A stretch of 64,000 nt of DNA from Micromonospora qiuiae (GTDB lineage Bacteria > Actinomycetota > Actinomycetes > Mycobacteriales > Micromonosporaceae): assembly GCF_016863555.1 (NCBI RefSeq), contig NZ_BOPC01000025.1, positions 1 through 64,000 on the forward strand, in the 5' to 3' direction. Under the pieces are notes generated by a model. It searched no databases and was not told the origin of the DNA. It worked only from the letters and a program-made list of their open reading frames with translations. The position numbers were made by a program, and so were the translations under genes. Below, one piece after another: positions 61,332 through 64,000 of the stretch; position 1 is the first letter of the stretch, and every line of letters begins with the position of its first letter.

Positions 61332-64000
61332 CCTTACCGGCCGAGGCGTCCGGGTCCTGGTGATCGGCACCGAGACCCACCACGGCGGCACGCTGCCCTC
61401 GGTGCCGGCGGTCGGACGTACCTTGACCGCTCTGGCCGATCGGCTGACCTCCCGCTGCCGAGTGCCGGCCGGGCAGTTGCGCCTGGTGCACGACCCGCCC
61501 GATGCCCTCACCATCGCCCGGGCGGTCAGCGATGCGGCACAGCAGGCTTCGACCGTGCTGCTGATCTATTTCGTCGGCCACGGCCTGCGCGGACCGGGTG
61601 GCGAGCTCTACCTGGCGGCCAGCGGCACCGATCGGCTCACCCCGGGGCTCGCCGCTCACCAGGCGTATCCGGTCGCGGAGCTGCGCGAGGCGCTGACCAC
61701 CTGCCGCGCCCCGTCCGTGGCGGTGGTCCTGGACTGCTGCTTCTCGGGCCGGGCCCGGCTCGATTCGCCGGCCGCCGATCCGATCGCCAGTCTCCCTCCG
61801 GTGCACGGGGTGTACCTCCTGAGCTCCGCGGAGCAGCTCGCGGTGGTCGACCCGGATCGCGAGCACACCACTTTCACCGGCGAGCTGATCAGACTCCTCG
61901 ATGCCGGCGACCCGTCCGGCGGGCCGCTGCTGACCTTCGACGACGCGTACCATCACCTCTTCGACGCGATGCGAGCGCAGGGCGCACCCCTGCCCCGCCG
62001 CCAGGAGGCCGGGCACGCAGGCCGGCTCGTCCTCGCCGACAACCCAGCCCACCGACCGGTGATCGATGCGACCGGCGAACCCGTCGCGCAGTCCGCCGGA
62101 CCGAGCCCGTACCGCAGTCTGGAGCCGTTCCGGGAGCAGGACGCCGACGTGTTCTTCGGTCGGGAGCCGGCCGTCACCGCGCTGGCCGCCGAGGCGGCGC
62201 GGCGGCTGGTCGACCCGGCGCCGCTGCTGGTGCTCGGGCCGTCGGGCAGCGGCAAGACCTCACTGCTGCACGCTGGCCTGCTGGCCCGCGCACGGCGGGA
62301 CGGGCTGACCACCGGCGACGACGACCCTCCGGTGTGGCCGGTGATCCTGCCGGTGTTGACCCCGGGCGCGGCACCACTCGCGGCGCTGGCCCGGGCTTTC
62401 GGCGGTGACCGACCGGAGGCGGCGGACCGGTTGGCCGAGCTGCCGGAGGCCGCGGCCGAACTGCTCGACGCCTACCTCGACCCGCCGGGTAGCCCGGCGC
62501 TGATCCTCGTCGACCAGTTGGAGGAGCTGTTCACGCTGGGTGCCGGCGAGGCGGCCCGAGCAGCCTTCGTCGGCTGCCTCGCGGCGCTGGCCGCGCCCCG
62601 CGCGGACGGCCATCCCCGGGCCGTCGTGGTGGCAGCCCTTCGGGCCGACTTCTACGGCCGGGCCAGCGAGGATCCGGCCTTCGCCGGGCTGCTGGCGGGC
62701 CCCCGCGTGGTGGTCGGGCCGATGAGCGCCACCGAGCTGCGCCGCACGATCGACGGCCCGGCGGAGCGGGCCGGGCTGGAGATCGGGGACGGTCTGGCCG
62801 AGCTGGTGCTGCACGAGCTGGGCGCCGGTCGGCCCCGCGGGCCGGAGCCGGGTGCGCTGCCGCTGCTGTCCCACGTGCTCTGGGAAACCTGGCGCCGGCG
62901 TACGGGCAACCGGCTGAGCGTCGCCGGCTACCGAGACAGCGGCGGCCTCAACGGGGCGATCGCCAAGACCGCCGACGACACCTACGACCAACTCGACGTG
63001 CCGGGGCAGGCCGCCGCCCGGCTACTGCTGCTGCGGCTCACCCGGGTCGGTGACGACGGCACGGACACCGCCCGCCCGGTGCCGCGTAGCGAACTCCTCG
63101 CCGGGCTGGGGGCTGCCGCCCCGGCGGTGCTGGAGCGGCTTGCCGCCCGGCGGCTGGTCGGCATCGATCCGGACGGGGTGGTCCGGATCAGTCACGAGAC
63201 CCTGCTGCACGCCTGGCCCCGGCTGTCGGGCTGGGTCAACGAGGACCGGGCCCGGCTGGTGGCCCGCCAGCAGCTTGCCGACGCCGCCCAGGTCTGGCAG
63301 GCCGGCGGGCGGGACCGGGGCGACCTGTTGTCCGGCGCACGGCTGGCGGCCACCCGGTATGCACTTCCCGAGGATGAGGACGGCAGGCTCAGCCCGGTGG
63401 AGCGGGCGTTCCTGGCCCGGAGCATCCGCCTGCGGCGGCTGCGCCGCGCCATGGTCGCCGTGGTCGCGGTGCTCCTGGTGCTTCTCGGCTCCGGTGCCGT
63501 GTTGGTGGTGCAGCAACGAGCGAGGGCGGATCGGCTGGACGCGCAGATCGCCTCCCGCCGGTTGGCCGCGCAGGCCGGTGCGATGCGGTCCAGCCGGCCG
63601 GAGGCGGCGTTGGCGCTCAGCCTGGCCGCGTACCGCACCGCCCCGACGTCGGAGGCCCGGCACACGCTGTACGCCTCGTACGCCGAGCCACGCCCGGTTC
63701 CGCTCGCCGGCCACCAGAAGCAGGTCTTCAGCCTGGCGTACACCCCGGACGGCCGTACCCTGGTCAGCTCCGCGCACGACCGCAGTATCCGGCTGTGGGA
63801 CGTCTCGGATCCACGGCGTCCGGCCCCGCGCGGCGTCATCCCCCGCAGCGGCAGCACCGCGATCGCGCTCAGCCCCGACGGCCGGCTGCTGGTCGCCGGC
63901 TCGCCCGAGACGTTCGGCGTGTGGGACATCACCGATCCGGCCCATCCGGTGGAGCGGGCCAGCGTGCCCACGCCGCGGTCGGTCACCTACACGGTGGCCG
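61324..64000 (+). CDS. Caspase - nSTAND NTPase - TM - WD40 protein (3' truncated by window)
   Basis: At least 892 residues, still open at the window edge. Residues 1-235 form a caspase-like C14 peptidase: VRVLVIGTETHHGG, catalytic His86 in YFVGHGLRGPGG and catalytic Cys139 in VVLDCCFSGRARL. From about 258 a STAND-type ATPase begins (YRSLEPFREQDADVFFGREP) with Walker A GPSGSGKTSLLHAG (Gly305) and Walker B ALILVDQLEELFTLG. A winged-helix-like region follows (ISHETLLHAWPRLSGWVNED). A transmembrane helix lies at about 710-729 (MVAVVAVLLVLLGSGAVLVV). WD40 repeats start at about 795 (AGHQKQVFSLAYTPDGRTLV; SIRLWDVSDP; IALSPDGRLLVAGS). The layout suggests that an external or membrane signal read by the WD40 part triggers NTP-dependent assembly and proteolysis by the caspase. 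The ATG at 61324 overlaps the EACC1-like gene, so the two are coupled. Confidence 0.9.
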   Translation, partial: MADLTGRGVRVLVIGTETHHGGTLPSVPAVGRTLTALADRLTSRCRVPAGQLRLVHDPPDALTIARAVSDAAQQASTVLLIYFVGHGLRGPGGELYLAASGTDRLTPGLAAHQAYPVAELREALTTCRAPSVAVVLDCCFSGRARLDSPAADPIASLPPVHGVYLLSSAEQLAVVDPDREHTTFTGELIRLLDAGDPSGGPLLTFDDAYHHLFDAMRAQGAPLPRRQEAGHAGRLVLADNPAHRPVIDATGEPVAQSAGPSPYRSLEPFREQDADVFFGREPAVTALAAEAARRLVDPAPLLVLGPSGSGKTSLLHAGLLARARRDGLTTGDDDPPVWPVILPVLTPGAAPLAALARAFGGDRPEAADRLAELPEAAAELLDAYLDPPGSPALILVDQLEELFTLGAGEAARAAFVGCLAALAAPRADGHPRAVVVAALRADFYGRASEDPAFAGLLAGPRVVVGPMSATELRRTIDGPAERAGLEIGDGLAELVLHELGAGRPRGPEPGALPLLSHVLWETWRRRTGNRLSVAGYRDSGGLNGAIAKTADDTYDQLDVPGQAAARLLLLRLTRVGDDGTDTARPVPRSELLAGLGAAAPAVLERLAARRLVGIDPDGVVRISHETLLHAWPRLSGWVNEDRARLVARQQLADAAQVWQAGGRDRGDLLSGARLAATRYALPEDEDGRLSPVERAFLARSIRLRRLRRAMVAVVAVLLVLLGSGAVLVVQQRARADRLDAQIASRRLAAQAGAMRSSRPEAALALSLAAYRTAPTSEARHTLYASYAEPRPVPLAGHQKQVFSLAYTPDGRTLVSSAHDRSIRLWDVSDPRRPAPRGVIPRSGSTAIALSPDGRLLVAGSPETFGVWDITDPAHPVERASVPTPRSVTYTVA

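Overview
This is a high-GC actinobacterial chromosomal segment, most likely from the Micromonosporaceae (Micromonospora/Salinispora type). The evidence is very GC-rich coding sequence, frequent GTG starts, GTGA/ATGA start-stop overlaps, the core order rimP-nusA-ylxR-infB-(DUF503)-rbfA-nrnA-dinF-truB-ribF-rpsO-pnp-M16 protease, the dxr-rseP-ispG-GNAT block, an XRE/DUF397 pair and a DUF574 methyltransferase. No rRNA, tRNA, CRISPR array, integrase or intact transposase was recognised.

Layout. 1-11.6 kb is accessory and partly decayed. It holds a carotenoid-desaturase-like oxidoreductase, a broken RelE-type toxin, a GNAT acetyltransferase overlapping endonuclease V, a 420-bp element with terminal inverted repeats, a DivIVA-like protein with a decayed neighbour, an XRE+DUF397 pair, an MmeI-type single-chain restriction-modification enzyme with a small partner gene, a divergent SDR/TetR pair with an obvious operator, and a deleted Uma2 nuclease. 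11.6-16.2 kb is the MEP-pathway/RseP block. 16.3-29.7 kb carries a double-length ABC exporter, redox enzymes, a thiolase, a methyltransferase with a PAS-GGDEF-EAL protein, a DUF456 membrane protein and a Rox-like FAD monooxygenase. 30-31 kb holds an orphan protein with an N-terminal motif seen in extracellular contractile injection system (eCIS) cargo. 31.2-39.2 kb has a glutamine-synthetase-like enzyme with an SDR, a 1232-residue hybrid kinase/PP2C phosphatase facing a STAS protein, methionine aminopeptidase and a VIT1-type transporter. 39.2-44.3 kb is a PadR-ABC-FtsX operon preceded by a lipoprotein and a ferritin-like protein. 44.5-60.8 kb is the conserved translation/RNA-processing region.

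From 60.85 kb to the right edge lies a predicted NTP-dependent conflict (immune/suicide) system: an EACC1 adaptor overlapping a caspase - nSTAND ATPase - transmembrane - WD40 protein that runs off the window. This is the most interesting locus here.

A recurrent theme is small interspersed repeats sitting exactly on stop codons. A 53-bp repeat occurs three times and supplies the stop of two genes; the 15-bp terminal inverted repeats of the 4.1-4.5 kb element supply the stops of the genes on both sides. Function calls come from motif reading only; no database search was possible.
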